Translations under genes and position numbers: made by a program | Notes under the pieces: model-generated | The model's input: the letters and a program-made list of their open reading frames with translations, nothing else | What the model was told of the DNA's origin: nothing | Databases searched by the model: none | Source: Trichormus_B sp936914905 | GTDB lineage: Bacteria; Cyanobacteriota; Cyanobacteriia; Cyanobacteriales; Nostocaceae | DNA: 64,000 bases | NCBI RefSeq assembly: GCF_039871975.1 | Contig: NZ_JBDPLL010000001.1 | Reading direction: 5' to 3' (one strand) | Part shown: one piece after another, positions 17,735-26,638 of the stretch | Layout of the letters: each line of letters begins with the position of its first letter | Numbering within the stretch: position 1 is the first letter of the stretch

Positions 17735-18907
17735 ATGAACCAGGCTAACAACGTACTCGACAGCATTTATCAGCCTGACCTAGAAATGATAAATCCGCCT
17801 GAGATCGAAGAAGAACTCTTATTGATTGAGGATGAAGAGGACTTATTGCTTACCGATGATGGCGAAATTGATGATTTTTTAGAGCCTCAGTCTGATGAGG
17901 ACGACGCAAAGTCTGGAAAAGCCGCTAAATCGCGTCGTCGCACACAAAGCAAGAAAAAGCACTACACTGAAGACTCGATTCGTCTTTATCTGCAAGAAAT
18001 TGGTCGTATTCGTCTATTACGAGCAGATGAAGAAATCGAATTGGCGCGGAAAATTGCGGATTTACTGGAATTGGAAAGGGTGCGGGATCGACTGTACGAA
18101 CAGTTAGAACGCGAACCCCAATTTAAGGAATGGGCAGAAGCGGTACAATTGCCATTACCTACCTTCCGTTATCGCTTGCACGTTGGTCGCAGGGCGAAAG
18201 ATAAAATGGTACAGTCGAACCTACGACTTGTGGTTTCAATTGCCAAAAAATATATGAATCGTGGCTTGTCTTTCCAAGACTTGATTCAAGAAGGTAGTCT
18301 GGGCTTGATTCGGGCTGCTGAAAAGTTCGACCACGAAAAAGGTTATAAGTTTTCTACCTACGCTACATGGTGGATTCGGCAGGCAATTACTAGAGCGATC
18401 GCTGATCAATCTCGCACCATTCGTCTACCTGTTCATCTCTACGAGACCATATCACGAATCAAGAAAACTACCAAACTTTTATCTCAAGAAATGGGTCGCA
18501 AACCCACAGAAGAAGAAATTGCAACTCGTATGGAAATGACCATCGAGAAACTCCGGTTTATTGCTAAATCTGCCCAGTTGCCAATTTCATTAGAAACACC
18601 TATTGGTAAAGAAGAAGATTCCCGTTTGGGTGATTTTATCGAATCTGATGGAGAAACACCAGAAGATCAAGTTTCTAAAAATCTTCTCCGCGAAGACCTA
18701 GAAAAAGTCCTCGATAGTCTCAGCCCCCGTGAACGAGATGTTCTTAGACTCCGCTATGGTCTAGATGATGGTCGAATGAAAACCCTCGAAGAAATCGGTC
18801 AGATTTTCAATGTTACCCGCGAAAGAATTCGCCAAATTGAGGCTAAGGCACTACGCAAATTACGCCACCCCAATCGTAACAGCGTCCTCAAAGAATACAT
18901 TCGCTAA
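17735..18907 (+). CDS. sigA: Principal RNA polymerase sigma factor SigA
   Basis: Group 1 sigma-70 factor of 390 aa, the size of Nostoc/Anabaena SigA. An acidic region 1.1-like N-terminus (about residues 1-60) and a basic linker precede DSIRLYLQEIGRIRLLRADE (region 1.2). Region 2 has NLRLVVSIAKKYMNRGLSFQ, DLIQEGSLGLIRAAEKFD and YKFSTYATWWIRQAITRAIA (core binding, -10 recognition). Region 3 carries RPVHLYE-like sequence. Region 4 ends with LRLRYGLDDGRMKTLEEIGQ and VTRERIRQIEAKALRKLRHP (-35 recognition helix-turn-helix). Start ATG has AAGGAG further upstream. It is followed by a strong terminator and the convergent hli gene. Confidence 0.97.
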   Translation: MNQANNVLDSIYQPDLEMINPPEIEEELLLIEDEEDLLLTDDGEIDDFLEPQSDEDDAKSGKAAKSRRRTQSKKKHYTEDSIRLYLQEIGRIRLLRADEEIELARKIADLLELERVRDRLYEQLEREPQFKEWAEAVQLPLPTFRYRLHVGRRAKDKMVQSNLRLVVSIAKKYMNRGLSFQDLIQEGSLGLIRAAEKFDHEKGYKFSTYATWWIRQAITRAIADQSRTIRLPVHLYETISRIKKTTKLLSQEMGRKPTEEEIATRMEMTIEKLRFIAKSAQLPISLETPIGKEEDSRLGDFIESDGETPEDQVSKNLLREDLEKVLDSLSPRERDVLRLRYGLDDGRMKTLEEIGQIFNVTRERIRQIEAKALRKLRHPNRNSVLKEYIR

Positions 18908-18974
18908 TTGGCCAGTGGTCAGTTATGGTCAGAATAAGTAACTGATAACTGATAATTGAATCTGATAATTGAAT

Positions 18975-19012
18975 AAAAAACCTGGTAGTTTTAGTTAACT
19001 GCCAGGTTTTTT
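18975..19012. terminator. Bidirectional terminator between sigA and hli
   Basis: A 16-base stem (18975-18990 with 18997-19012; one G-T pair) is flanked by A-run and T-run on its two sides. It can therefore end both the plus-strand sigA transcript and the minus-strand hli transcript. Confidence 0.88.
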
Positions 19013-19047
19013 AGTTTACAGACAATTTCTATTTTGTGTCTCAAAAT

Positions 19048-19227
19048 TTACAGAATACCCCAGAAATGTAGGAAGCCTTGGCCAGAAAACAACTCAATTA
19101 AAGCGGCTCCTAAAAAGCCAATCATTGCCAAGCGACCATTCCAAATTTCTGCTTGTGGGGTAAATCCCCAACGCCAGCCGTTGCGGTCTTCAGGTAAGGA
19201 AGTCATAGTTCTTGTTGCGTTAATCAT
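19048..19227 (-). CDS. High-light-inducible protein (HLIP/SCP), single helix
   Basis: 59-aa thylakoid protein of the chlorophyll a/b-binding superfamily. After a short N-terminus it has GWRWGFTPQAEIWNGRLAMI, the conserved chlorophyll-binding helix with E, N and R in the ExxNGRxAMxGF pattern. GFLGAALIELFSGQGFLHFW follows. These proteins bind chlorophyll and carotenoid and protect photosystems or chlorophyll synthesis under high light. ATG at 19227 has GGAG 8 bases upstream. The opposite-strand frame over this interval is a shadow. It shares a terminator with the convergent sigA gene. Confidence 0.93.
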   Translation of the reverse strand: MINATRTMTSLPEDRNGWRWGFTPQAEIWNGRLAMIGFLGAALIELFSGQGFLHFWGIL

Positions 19228-19475
19228 GGTTCGTACTCCAATTAGGTTTTACTAAACTTTATTACTTTATATGAACTAATATAACAAATATTTTCATAAA
19301 AGCAACATTGGTTAATATTTAGCATATGTACTTATTATTACAAGTGATGAATACACATACATAATGAAAAGCTCTTAATTGTCTTCTTAGAGAGATAAAA
19401 TTCGCAGTCAAATAAGCATCTCTAAGATCCTGTGAAGACTGTGAATCAAATTGACAACTCAAGAGGATTTAGACA

Positions 19476-19818
19476 ATGAAAAAAATGATAGTTGCTTTCT
19501 TTGTTCTTTTCTCTACGACAAGAACAAGCATTAGCTCAAGACTATATCAAAACAATCAATCAGGGTGTCAGTACCGTAGCTCTTGGTCTTTATGAAAAAT
19601 CGTGCGCTACAATGAATTTTTCAAGTGGACTAAGCCTAATCACAAAAGATGTCAAATACAACTGCTGTGTTCCATCTGTCACTATCCGCATCAACGGAAA
19701 TGATTGGAACAATCTGGTTGGTCAAGGAAAGCTTGATGAACTCAGATATGAAAAGTTTGATATCAAAGACTCAACTTATACTTTGAGCTTTAGAAAGGTT
19801 GTAGGTACTGCACCTTAA
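19476..19818 (+). pseudogene. Small exported protein with frameshift in signal peptide
   Basis: ATG at 19476 (AGAGGAT upstream) starts a typical signal sequence (KKMIVAFFVLFS). The rest of the protein is in the next frame, beginning LLSLFFSLRQEQALAQDY. A signal-peptidase-like ALAQ-D site is followed by a mature domain of about 90 aa with three cysteines (KSCATMNF, YNCCVPSVTIRING) ending at 19818. A single-base indel in the T-rich stretch 19495-19520 separates start and body. This is either a real inactivating mutation or a sequencing error. I do not recognise the mature domain. Confidence 0.5.
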
Positions 19819-19896
19819 AGTATCGCCGGTGAAGATTTCTTCAAATAAGCCAGATTATCAACTATTTTTAAACTTGATTTTTTAGGGAAATAACAT

Positions 19897-19930
19897 TGTT
19901 ATATCCCTGTTATATCCCTGTTATATCCCT
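19897..19930. repeat. Tandem repeat GTTATATCCCT x3
   Basis: Three consecutive copies of an 11-base unit lie just before the 3' end of the convergent topoisomerase gene. This is a typical cyanobacterial short tandem repeat. Confidence 0.8.
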
Positions 19931-19942
19931 AGTTTTGTGAAT

Positions 19943-22450
19943 CTACACTCGCACTTCAACAACAGTAATAATTTTCTCATCTCGGTTGAGTTGCAAGACA
20001 CTTTCACCTTTCGCATCTCTGTCTAAGATTGGTACTGTGTCTACAGGTATTCGTACCACTCGCTCTTTATTGGTAACTAGCGCCACTTCTACACCTCGGT
20101 TAGCGCGTACCATACCAGCTAAGTTGTCAGTTTTATTATGGAATTTCAGCATTTGGATACCCAAATCACCGCGATTAGCTGGCCTTAAATTACTGGCTGG
20201 TATGCGTTTAGCATATCCTTCTTGAGTAACAAGCAATAACTGGTCATCTTTGCCAACAGTTGCACAGCCAACCATTTGCTGATTTTTCAATAGCCGGAAT
20301 GCTTGTAAACCCATCGCTGCACGACCCATAATCGGTAATTGTTCTTCATTGACTGCAAACCGCAACAGGCGACCGCTAGAACTAGCTAAAATCAGATGCT
20401 GACCTGTGGTTGTGAACTGGGTAAAAGATAATTCATCGTCATCTTTAAGTTTTAAAATCGTGATCCCGCGCCGAGTGAGGTTTGCAAATTCTTCCATAGA
20501 TAGGCGCTTAATCCGCCCTTGTTTAGTGAGGAGAAGCATTTGAGACGTTTCTGGTGTTTCTGGCAACACAAAGCGGTTGACAACACCTTCTACATTGCCT
20601 TGTGCCGTACTAGTAAGCATGGTAATTAATGGAGTTCCCCGTGGAGAACGTCCAGTGATCGGGGGAATGTCTCCTACTTTGACTGGGTAAACTTTGCCTC
20701 CAGTATTCAGGATTAGCAAATCTTTCTCAGTGTCAGTTAACTCAGTTTGAATAATGAAGTCGTTTTCATGCAAACCGTTTTCCGCTTTCGGCTTTTTTCC
20801 TGTGGGGGAGAGACGACGCACATAACCACGCTGGGTAAATTCGAGAATTGCTTCTTCTGGAGGCTGTTCCGATTTTGGTGTTTGGAGTTTGGATTTTGGA
20901 TTATCCTCTGTTTCTGTTGTTCCCTTTTCTGATTTGATGGGGGTTTCGTTTATTGCTAAGATCTTGGTGCGTCGAGGGTCGCTGTATTTACGTTTGAGAC
21001 TTCGCAAGTCTTTTTTCAATACTTTTAGTAATTCCCGTCTGTCTTCCAGTAATCTCCGCAATGAGGTAATTTGCTCGTTGAGGCTGTCAAATTCCTGTTG
21101 CAAATTTTGCTGTTCTAAGCTGGTAAGGCGGCGTAATGGCATGGACAAAATTGCATCCGCTTGCACTTCGCTCAAATCGAGTTGGCGACAAAGGTTCATT
21201 TTGGCTGTACTGCCATCGGCTGCTTGGCGTAAAATGGCTATTACTTCATCTAGCTTAGATAAAGCTTTCAATAAGCCAGCAACGAGGTTTACTCGGTTTT
21301 CAGCTTTGCCTAGTTCGTAACTGTAGCGACGGTTAAGGGTATGTTCTCGGAAGTTGAGAAATTCTTGCAACATCTGCCGCAGGCTTAACTGACGGGGTTG
21401 TCCTTCTACTAAAGCCAAAAGAATTGCCCCAAAGGTTGTTTGTAAGGCGGTTTGATGATACAAGTGCTGGAGAATGTCTTGGGGGTTGGTGTCGCGCTTG
21501 AGTTCAATGACTACTCGCATTCCTTCGCGATCGCTCTCATCCCGCAAGTCAGAAATTCCTTGTAAACGCCCTTGATTGACTAAATCAGCTACTTTTTCAA
21601 TCCAACCCGCTTTATTCACCTGATAGGGCAGTTCTGTAATGATAATTGCTATCCGGCGCTTACTTCCCTTAGTGGGTAGCATTTCTTCTAGAGTTGCCAC
21701 ACCCCGCAATACAATTCCGCCTTTTCCGGTGGTATATGCTTCCCGAATTCCTGAATTACCGACGATTTCCCCACCTGTGGGAAAGTCCGGACCGGGAATG
21801 ATCTCGAATAACTTTTCATCCGTCAAATCTGGGTTGTCAATTAAAACTATTAAGCCATCAACTACTTCTCCTAAGTTGTGCGGTGGAATATTGGTCGCCA
21901 TTCCCACAGCGATACCAGCACAGCCATTGAGTAAGAGGAATGGTAACTGAGCAGGTAATACTGTTGGTTCTTCTTGGGAATTATCGAAGTTACCGATAAA
22001 TTCTACAGTTTCTTCACCAATTTCCGTCAACATTCCTTCATGACCAACTGGAGCGAGGCGCGTTTCTGTGTAACGCATTGCTGCTGGTGGGTCATTATCA
22101 ACGCTGCCAAAGTTACCATGTCCTGCCAATAAGGGGTAACGGCTGGAAAACTCCTGCACAAGTCTGACTAAGGCATCGTAAACTGACTGATCTCCGTGAG
22201 GATGGTACTTACCTAATACATCGCCAACTACACGGGCGCATTTTCTATAGGGTCTGTCTGGTGTTAAGCCGAGTTCGTGCATGGCATATAAAATGCGCCG
22301 ATGCACAGGCTTTAAGCCATCGCGCACATCTGGTAAGGCTCGCCCGACTATCACACTCATGGCATATTCTAGGTAAGACCTTTGCATCTCGGTGTGCAGG
22401 GCTGTTGTGATGACCTGTCCTGTTGAGAGCAGGTTTAACTGTTTTGCCAT
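19943..22450 (-). CDS. Type IIA DNA topoisomerase subunit A (GyrA/ParC family)
   Basis: 835 aa. The N-terminal winged-helix/tower breakage-reunion domain has RALPDVRDGLKPVHRRILYA, KCARVVGDVLGKYHPHGDQS and the catalytic tyrosine in AAMRYTETRL. The C-terminal beta-pinwheel is present as GyrA-type blades (EEAILEFTQRGYVRRLSP, LLLTKQGRIKRLSMEEF, LLLVTQEGYAKRIPAS, ALVTNKERVVRIPVD). The canonical GyrA box QRRGGKG after blade 1 is not present; the closest string is LTRRGITILKL in another blade. It may therefore be the ParC-like paralogue that cyanobacteria often carry rather than the main GyrA. A low-complexity charged insert (about residues 510-540) joins the two domains. ATG at 22450 has a good position. 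Not adjacent to an obvious parE. Confidence 0.9.
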   Translation of the reverse strand: MAKQLNLLSTGQVITTALHTEMQRSYLEYAMSVIVGRALPDVRDGLKPVHRRILYAMHELGLTPDRPYRKCARVVGDVLGKYHPHGDQSVYDALVRLVQEFSSRYPLLAGHGNFGSVDNDPPAAMRYTETRLAPVGHEGMLTEIGEETVEFIGNFDNSQEEPTVLPAQLPFLLLNGCAGIAVGMATNIPPHNLGEVVDGLIVLIDNPDLTDEKLFEIIPGPDFPTGGEIVGNSGIREAYTTGKGGIVLRGVATLEEMLPTKGSKRRIAIIITELPYQVNKAGWIEKVADLVNQGRLQGISDLRDESDREGMRVVIELKRDTNPQDILQHLYHQTALQTTFGAILLALVEGQPRQLSLRQMLQEFLNFREHTLNRRYSYELGKAENRVNLVAGLLKALSKLDEVIAILRQAADGSTAKMNLCRQLDLSEVQADAILSMPLRRLTSLEQQNLQQEFDSLNEQITSLRRLLEDRRELLKVLKKDLRSLKRKYSDPRRTKILAINETPIKSEKGTTETEDNPKSKLQTPKSEQPPEEAILEFTQRGYVRRLSPTGKKPKAENGLHENDFIIQTELTDTEKDLLILNTGGKVYPVKVGDIPPITGRSPRGTPLITMLTSTAQGNVEGVVNRFVLPETPETSQMLLLTKQGRIKRLSMEEFANLTRRGITILKLKDDDELSFTQFTTTGQHLILASSSGRLLRFAVNEEQLPIMGRAAMGLQAFRLLKNQQMVGCATVGKDDQLLLVTQEGYAKRIPASNLRPANRGDLGIQMLKFHNKTDNLAGMVRANRGVEVALVTNKERVVRIPVDTVPILDRDAKGESVLQLNRDEKIITVVEVRV

Positions 22451-22853
22451 GAAGCTCTTTTCCCTGAATTTTAACTACACAAAAGTCTCTGAAACTTAAC
22501 ACTGTAGCAACCACAGCTTAACGGATGAAATAGCATTACTTACACAATTTTGATCCTCAGAGGATAAAAAACAGTATCCTTAATGCTGGGGATTTATAAT
22601 TGATCATTCAATCAAAAATTAGACGCCCGTTTTGATCAATCGCTAATCTGTTATACATGTTATACATTTAATTTACATACACTCCTCGTTTATGATGGTG
22701 TTATTTATTGGTTTTTTATCTGTAATCGGGGATTTTTCAGTGTTCATGCACAAATAATACATGAGCATAGTGTTCTCTAGGTATGTTTTAAATTACTTGA
22801 TTGTATGTTTTAAATTACTTGATTTCCCCCACACTGATTTAAGTTAAATTCTC
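22451..22853. other. Intergenic region with 22-base tandem duplication
   Basis: About 400 bases between divergent genes. A 20-base sequence (22782-22801) is repeated at 22804-22823 with a 22-base period, only 31 bases upstream of the response-regulator ATG. A shorter GTTATACAT duplication lies near 22650. No gene seen. The position suggests a duplicated regulatory site or a slippage product. Confidence 0.5.
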
Positions 22854-23258
22854 ATGAAAACTGTTTTAATTGTCGAAGATGATCTGATTAATGCTCGTGT
22901 TTTTTCCAAGATTCTTACCAAGCGGGGTGGCTTGGGGGTAAAACACACAGAGGATGTGGAAGAAGTCATGAAAATTGCCCAAGCGGGAGAGGCTGACTTG
23001 ATTTTAATGGATGTTTCTCTCTCACGCAGTATGTATCACGGTAAGTCTGTTGATGGAATAAAAATTACACAAATGTTAAAATCTGATCCGCAAACAGCCG
23101 ACTTACCTGTAATTTTAGTAACTGCACACGCAATGGAAGGCGATCGCGAGAACTTTCTTAAGCAAAGTGGTGCTGATGGCTACATCTCAAAACCCGTTGT
23201 TGATCATCAACTATTTGTTGACCAGATCGTGGCACTTCTACCCAAAAATGAACCCTGA
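22854..23258 (+). CDS. Single-domain response regulator (CheY/DivK-like)
   Basis: 134 aa consisting only of a receiver domain. Acidic pocket VEDDLINARV sits near residue 8. Phosphoacceptor Asp lies in LILMDVSLSRS (about residue 52), then a conserved Thr in VILVTAHAMEGDRE and Lys in GYISKPVVDHQLF. No output domain follows, so it should pass signals by protein-protein contact in a phosphorelay. The protein is slightly longer than CheY because of an insert after the phospho-Asp strand (MYHGKSVDGI). No kinase gene is adjacent. Confidence 0.9.
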   Translation: MKTVLIVEDDLINARVFSKILTKRGGLGVKHTEDVEEVMKIAQAGEADLILMDVSLSRSMYHGKSVDGIKITQMLKSDPQTADLPVILVTAHAMEGDRENFLKQSGADGYISKPVVDHQLFVDQIVALLPKNEP

Positions 23259-23429
23259 GAATTGACGACTAATCTCAACAAACTTCACCCAATAAATATG
23301 TTAAATATTTTGGGCTACTTATTATGACTATACAGAATATATGTACTATAGATGGGTGAAATTAGGCAAATATTTGAGTATTGAACTGGTAATGGTAAAT
23401 TTAACTACCAACTACGATTTCCCGTACTC

Positions 23430-24314
23430 CTACTGTGCAGGTTGTTGACTTGGGATGAATAGACCTTCTTGGGGATCTAGGGCTGATTGAATCCGGGGCA
23501 ATTCTAGGAATTTTTTTGTGTCCACCAGTAAGCGTGTACCCCAGAGGTTTTGTTTAAGAAACTCTAAGTCTGCATAGCGTTGGTCTATGCGAATTGCCGC
23601 TTCTCCCATTGCTAAACCTTGTTTTTGGTTGCCAGTAGTGTAAAGTGCTACCGCAAGTGCTAATAAGGGTTCTGCGGCTTGTTTATCAATAGCTACTGAT
23701 TCCTGCCATTGCTTAATGGCACCTTGAACATCACCCTGTTCATATTTGATTAAACCGATGTTGTTAATTGCAGGCCAGAATTTCTTATCTTGGGAAATAG
23801 CTCGATTAAATTGAGTGATCGCATCTGCTAAACGACCTAACTTATAATAAGCATTACCCAAATCAAACAAGCCTTCTGGGTCATTGGGTTTTAACTTTAA
23901 CCCTGTTTGGTAATGTTCTGCTGAAGCCTGGTAATTTTGCTTTTGGAAATTAGCTGAACCCAACGCAAACAAAATATCAGCATTTTTGGGATTAAGCGTC
24001 TGGGCTTTTTCCAATGCAGTAATTGCTGCATCAAACTCTTTAGTTTGTAAATGTAATCCACCTAACAGCAACCATACTTTATGATTTTGAGGAGCTAGTT
24101 GAGTAGCCAGTCTCGCTCTTGGGAAAGCTAAATCAATTTGTTGAAACTGTGCTAATTGAGCCGCTTCTTGCGCCAACCTCAACCCCTGCTTCTCCAACTT
24201 TGCTGTATCAAGTTGCAGTGTATGAGGTATAAGCGCCTGCGCGTTAACTGCTTTTGGCAGATTCCACAAACTACAGACAACTAGAAGAGAAATTAAATGA
24301 AGGTGTTTTGGCAC
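23430..24314 (-). CDS. Exported TPR-repeat protein
   Basis: About 294 aa. A signal peptide (PKHLHLISLLVVCSLWNLPK, then AVNAQ-A cleavage-like) precedes at least five TPR units, including VWLLLGGLHLQTKEFDAAIT, ILFALGSANFQKQNYQASAE, GLFDLGNAYYKLGRLADAIT and AINNIGLIKYEQGDVQGAIK. The signal sequence starts best at GTG 24314; the frame also offers an ATG seven codons upstream. TPR proteins with this layout assist assembly of photosynthetic or envelope complexes in cyanobacteria, but the specific partner is unknown. Convergent with the response regulator; a short near-palindrome lies between them (23288-23314). Confidence 0.85.
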   Translation of the reverse strand: MPKHLHLISLLVVCSLWNLPKAVNAQALIPHTLQLDTAKLEKQGLRLAQEAAQLAQFQQIDLAFPRARLATQLAPQNHKVWLLLGGLHLQTKEFDAAITALEKAQTLNPKNADILFALGSANFQKQNYQASAEHYQTGLKLKPNDPEGLFDLGNAYYKLGRLADAITQFNRAISQDKKFWPAINNIGLIKYEQGDVQGAIKQWQESVAIDKQAAEPLLALAVALYTTGNQKQGLAMGEAAIRIDQRYADLEFLKQNLWGTRLLVDTKKFLELPRIQSALDPQEGLFIPSQQPAQ

Positions 24315-24565
24315 ACTACCGCCTCTTAACCACAAATCGAATAATCTTTCAGATAGCTTAAACCATCTCTGCTCAAGACAAAACGTAAACTTTACAGTAG
24401 TTATTGCTTGCTACATAAATTACAAGGGAGTGGAGTTCAGGAATCAGGAGGAATAAATTATTATCACCACCTCCCCCATTTCCTTCATCTTCCCCACCAA
24501 GTCCTCAGTCCCCACACCCCTAATTTTTAATATTAGCATTAAAAATGCTAGCATTAAAAATTAGT

Positions 24566-24665
24566 NNNNNNNNNNNNNNNNNNNNNNNNNNNNNNNNNNN
24601 NNNNNNNNNNNNNNNNNNNNNNNNNNNNNNNNNNNNNNNNNNNNNNNNNNNNNNNNNNNNNNNNN
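24566..24665. other. Scaffold gap (100 N)
   Basis: Exactly 100 undetermined bases, abutting ISAzo13-type remnant copy B. The 24315-24565 stretch before it holds only short A/T repeats (TAGCATTAAAAATG-type) and no gene. Confidence 0.99.
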
Positions 24666-24962
24666 CTCCTGGTCAACCACCTTTTCTTCCTCAAGTTCCC
24701 CCAAGCCCAACTTTCAGGTTTCGTTATGCCATAACAGCAAGCCGCGGATCTATGCCTGGCTGCCCTACCCTACTTTTAGGGCTTCAATCGCTGCCCATAT
24801 CCGGCTATACTTCTCTGACAAAGACTTATAGTATCCTTGCATTTTAACTTCAATTTCACCAGGGTCAGGGTGCATCATCTACCAGTTCTCCATCTACCCT
24901 TCTGGTGTATAGATATTATTGGCACTCTTACATCTTATTTTTTAATCCACTTTCCTAAGGGT
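24666..24962 (-). mobile_element. ISAzo13-type transposase remnant (5' end), copy B
   Basis: Read on the minus strand it begins at the same AGGAAAGTGGATTAAA edge as copy A and gives a cleaner N-terminus: MHPDPGEIEVKMQGYYKSLS, then EKYSRIWAAIEALKVG, a TAG, and further decayed sequence towards the gap. It is an inverted copy of 13137-13364 with scattered differences, including copy-A-specific small insertions. Both copies carry the same TAG, so the element was probably already dead, or the stop arose in a shared source copy. Confidence 0.55.
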
Positions 24963-25145
24963 CTGCTGCCACCTGAAAAAAAATAACCACTTGGATAGCA
25001 TAGCTTATCTAATTGATATTGCTACTAACATTATTTTCACGGCAACTGCTCAACACTCGGCTGTCAATTTTGGTCAATATAACTATGCTTGATGGATTCC
25101 TATCCTAATAATCCCTTATAATCCCTTTATAATCCCTTTGCCCCC

Positions 25146-25460
25146 TATGAATCTTTATCAGATTTATTTACCAGAGATGCCAATAATATAATTCCTTTCA
25201 CTAAAACGTTGCCCAATAGATTGGAAACGATTAAGCAAACTGTTGTGGTGAAGGTGTTAATAATGACACCTTCATACTCTAGTAAATCACTGTTGACTTT
25301 AGGTAATCCGTTTTCAGAATCTTCGGCACAACAAGCTTTTTAGAAGTTTCAAACTGGTTTGCTGGAAATAGAACAGAAAACAGCTAATCGTAATGCTTCT
25401 CTATCTAAGCCTTACATTTACCTGCTCCCTTCCCGTATTCCCCAAAGTATCGCTATTTAA
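25146..25460 (+). pseudogene. Lipoxygenase-like C-terminal remnant
   Basis: One frame reads ESLSDLFTRDANNIIPFTKT, LPNRLETIKQ, then GNPFSESSAQQAF, a TAG (about 25338), and KFQTGLLEIEQKTANRNASL. It ends KPYIYLLPSRIPQSIAI with a stop at 25460. The ending YxYLLPxxIPxSIxI, with a C-terminal Ile carboxylate that ligates iron in lipoxygenases, and the FQ..L.EIE.....RN spacing resemble cyanobacterial linoleate/arachidonate lipoxygenases. The catalytic His-rich part upstream is missing. Tandem ATAATCCCTT repeats sit just 5' (25107-25138). The call rests on the C-terminal pattern only. Confidence 0.42.
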
Positions 25461-25637
25461 TTGAGGTGATTGGTGATTGGGTATTGGGCATTACTAAAAA
25501 TATTCTCTCCCTTGCTGCCTGCCTCCTATCCTTATGTGAGAAAATTTCTGATGGCTGATGGAAAAATGGTCTCTTTACATGGGATGCTAGTAAAATCAGC
25601 TAATTTTAATCTTTAACTTTTATTTTTAATTGTCAAA

Positions 25638-26549
25638 ATGTCTGTAATTTCTACTGTTACTGTTAAGGTTCCTGCCACCACTGCTAATTTGGGCCCTGGT
25701 TTTGACTGCATTGGTGCAGCTTTAAGGCTGTACAACGAATTTAAGTTTACTCGAAATGAGAGCGGGTTAATTATTCAAGTTTATGGCACGGAAGCCGAAA
25801 AGGTACAAACGGATGAGAGTAATCTGTTATATCAGGCTTTTTTGAAGTTATATCAATATATAGAGCAGACATTGCCATCTGTGAAAATAGAGATTAAGTT
25901 GGGTGTACCACTGGCGCGGGGTTTGGGTAGTTCTGCTACTGCTATTGTGGGTGGGTTGATTGCTGGTAATGTGTTGGCGGGTTCTCCTTTGTCTGAGTTG
26001 GAGGTGATGGAGTTAGCTATATCAATGGAAGGACATCCTGATAATGTTGTCCCAGCTTTATTAGGAGGATGCCGTCTAGCAGCTACTGGCCTTACAGGTT
26101 GGGAAATTTGTGATATTACCTGGCATCGGCAGATAGTTCCAGTGATAGCAATTCCTGATTTTGAGTTATCAACCTTAGAAGCACGGCAAGTTTTACCAAA
26201 TGAAGTCAGTCGTGGTGATGCGATTTTCAATACTGCCCATTTTGGTTTATTACTGCGAGGTTTAGCAACTCATCGGGAAGAATGGTTAAGGGCCGCTTTA
26301 CAAGATAAGCTCCATCAGCCCTATCGTCAAACCTTAATTCCCGATTACGACGCTGTAGAAGCTGCTGCTGTGGCTGCTGGTGCTTATGGCATGGTAATTA
26401 GTGGTGCAGGACCGACTTTGTTAGCTTTAACAGATGAATTGCATACACCAGGAGTAGCAACAGCAATGAGAAATGCCTGGAAACAAGCAGGAATTAAATC
26501 TGTAGCGCGATCACTACCCCTCGATATCCAAGGAGCAACTATTTTTTAG
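25638..26549 (+). CDS. thrB: Homoserine kinase
   Basis: GHMP-family kinase that phosphorylates L-homoserine in threonine synthesis. 303 aa, full length. N-terminal VKVPATTANLGPGFDCIGAA is the substrate-side motif. The nucleotide loop is PLARGLGSSATAIVGGLIAG (about residue 90). C-terminal GAYGMVISGAGPTLLAL is GHMP motif 3. ATG at 25638 follows a T/A-rich leader without a strong Shine-Dalgarno. Threonine-pathway partners are not adjacent, although asd and dapA, which supply or share aspartate semialdehyde, are elsewhere in the window. Confidence 0.96.
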   Translation: MSVISTVTVKVPATTANLGPGFDCIGAALRLYNEFKFTRNESGLIIQVYGTEAEKVQTDESNLLYQAFLKLYQYIEQTLPSVKIEIKLGVPLARGLGSSATAIVGGLIAGNVLAGSPLSELEVMELAISMEGHPDNVVPALLGGCRLAATGLTGWEICDITWHRQIVPVIAIPDFELSTLEARQVLPNEVSRGDAIFNTAHFGLLLRGLATHREEWLRAALQDKLHQPYRQTLIPDYDAVEAAAVAAGAYGMVISGAGPTLLALTDELHTPGVATAMRNAWKQAGIKSVARSLPLDIQGATIF

Positions 26550-26638
26550 CAGTCAGGAGTCAGGAGGTTTTAAATCTTGACTTTTGACTTGATTTTTCTT
26601 GAAAATTACCAATTACCAATTACCCACTATATATATAT

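Noticed and set aside
19034..19255. 73-codon plus-strand frame over the hli gene
   Set aside because: The minus strand encodes a clear HLIP with Shine-Dalgarno; the plus frame is its shadow.
19897..19930. Possible CRISPR-like repeat
   Set aside because: Three 11-base units with no spacers; a simple tandem repeat. No CRISPR array or cas gene was seen in the window.
20889..21320. 143-codon plus-strand frame inside the topoisomerase gene
   Set aside because: Antisense shadow; Ser/Arg/Leu-rich as expected from reverse reading.
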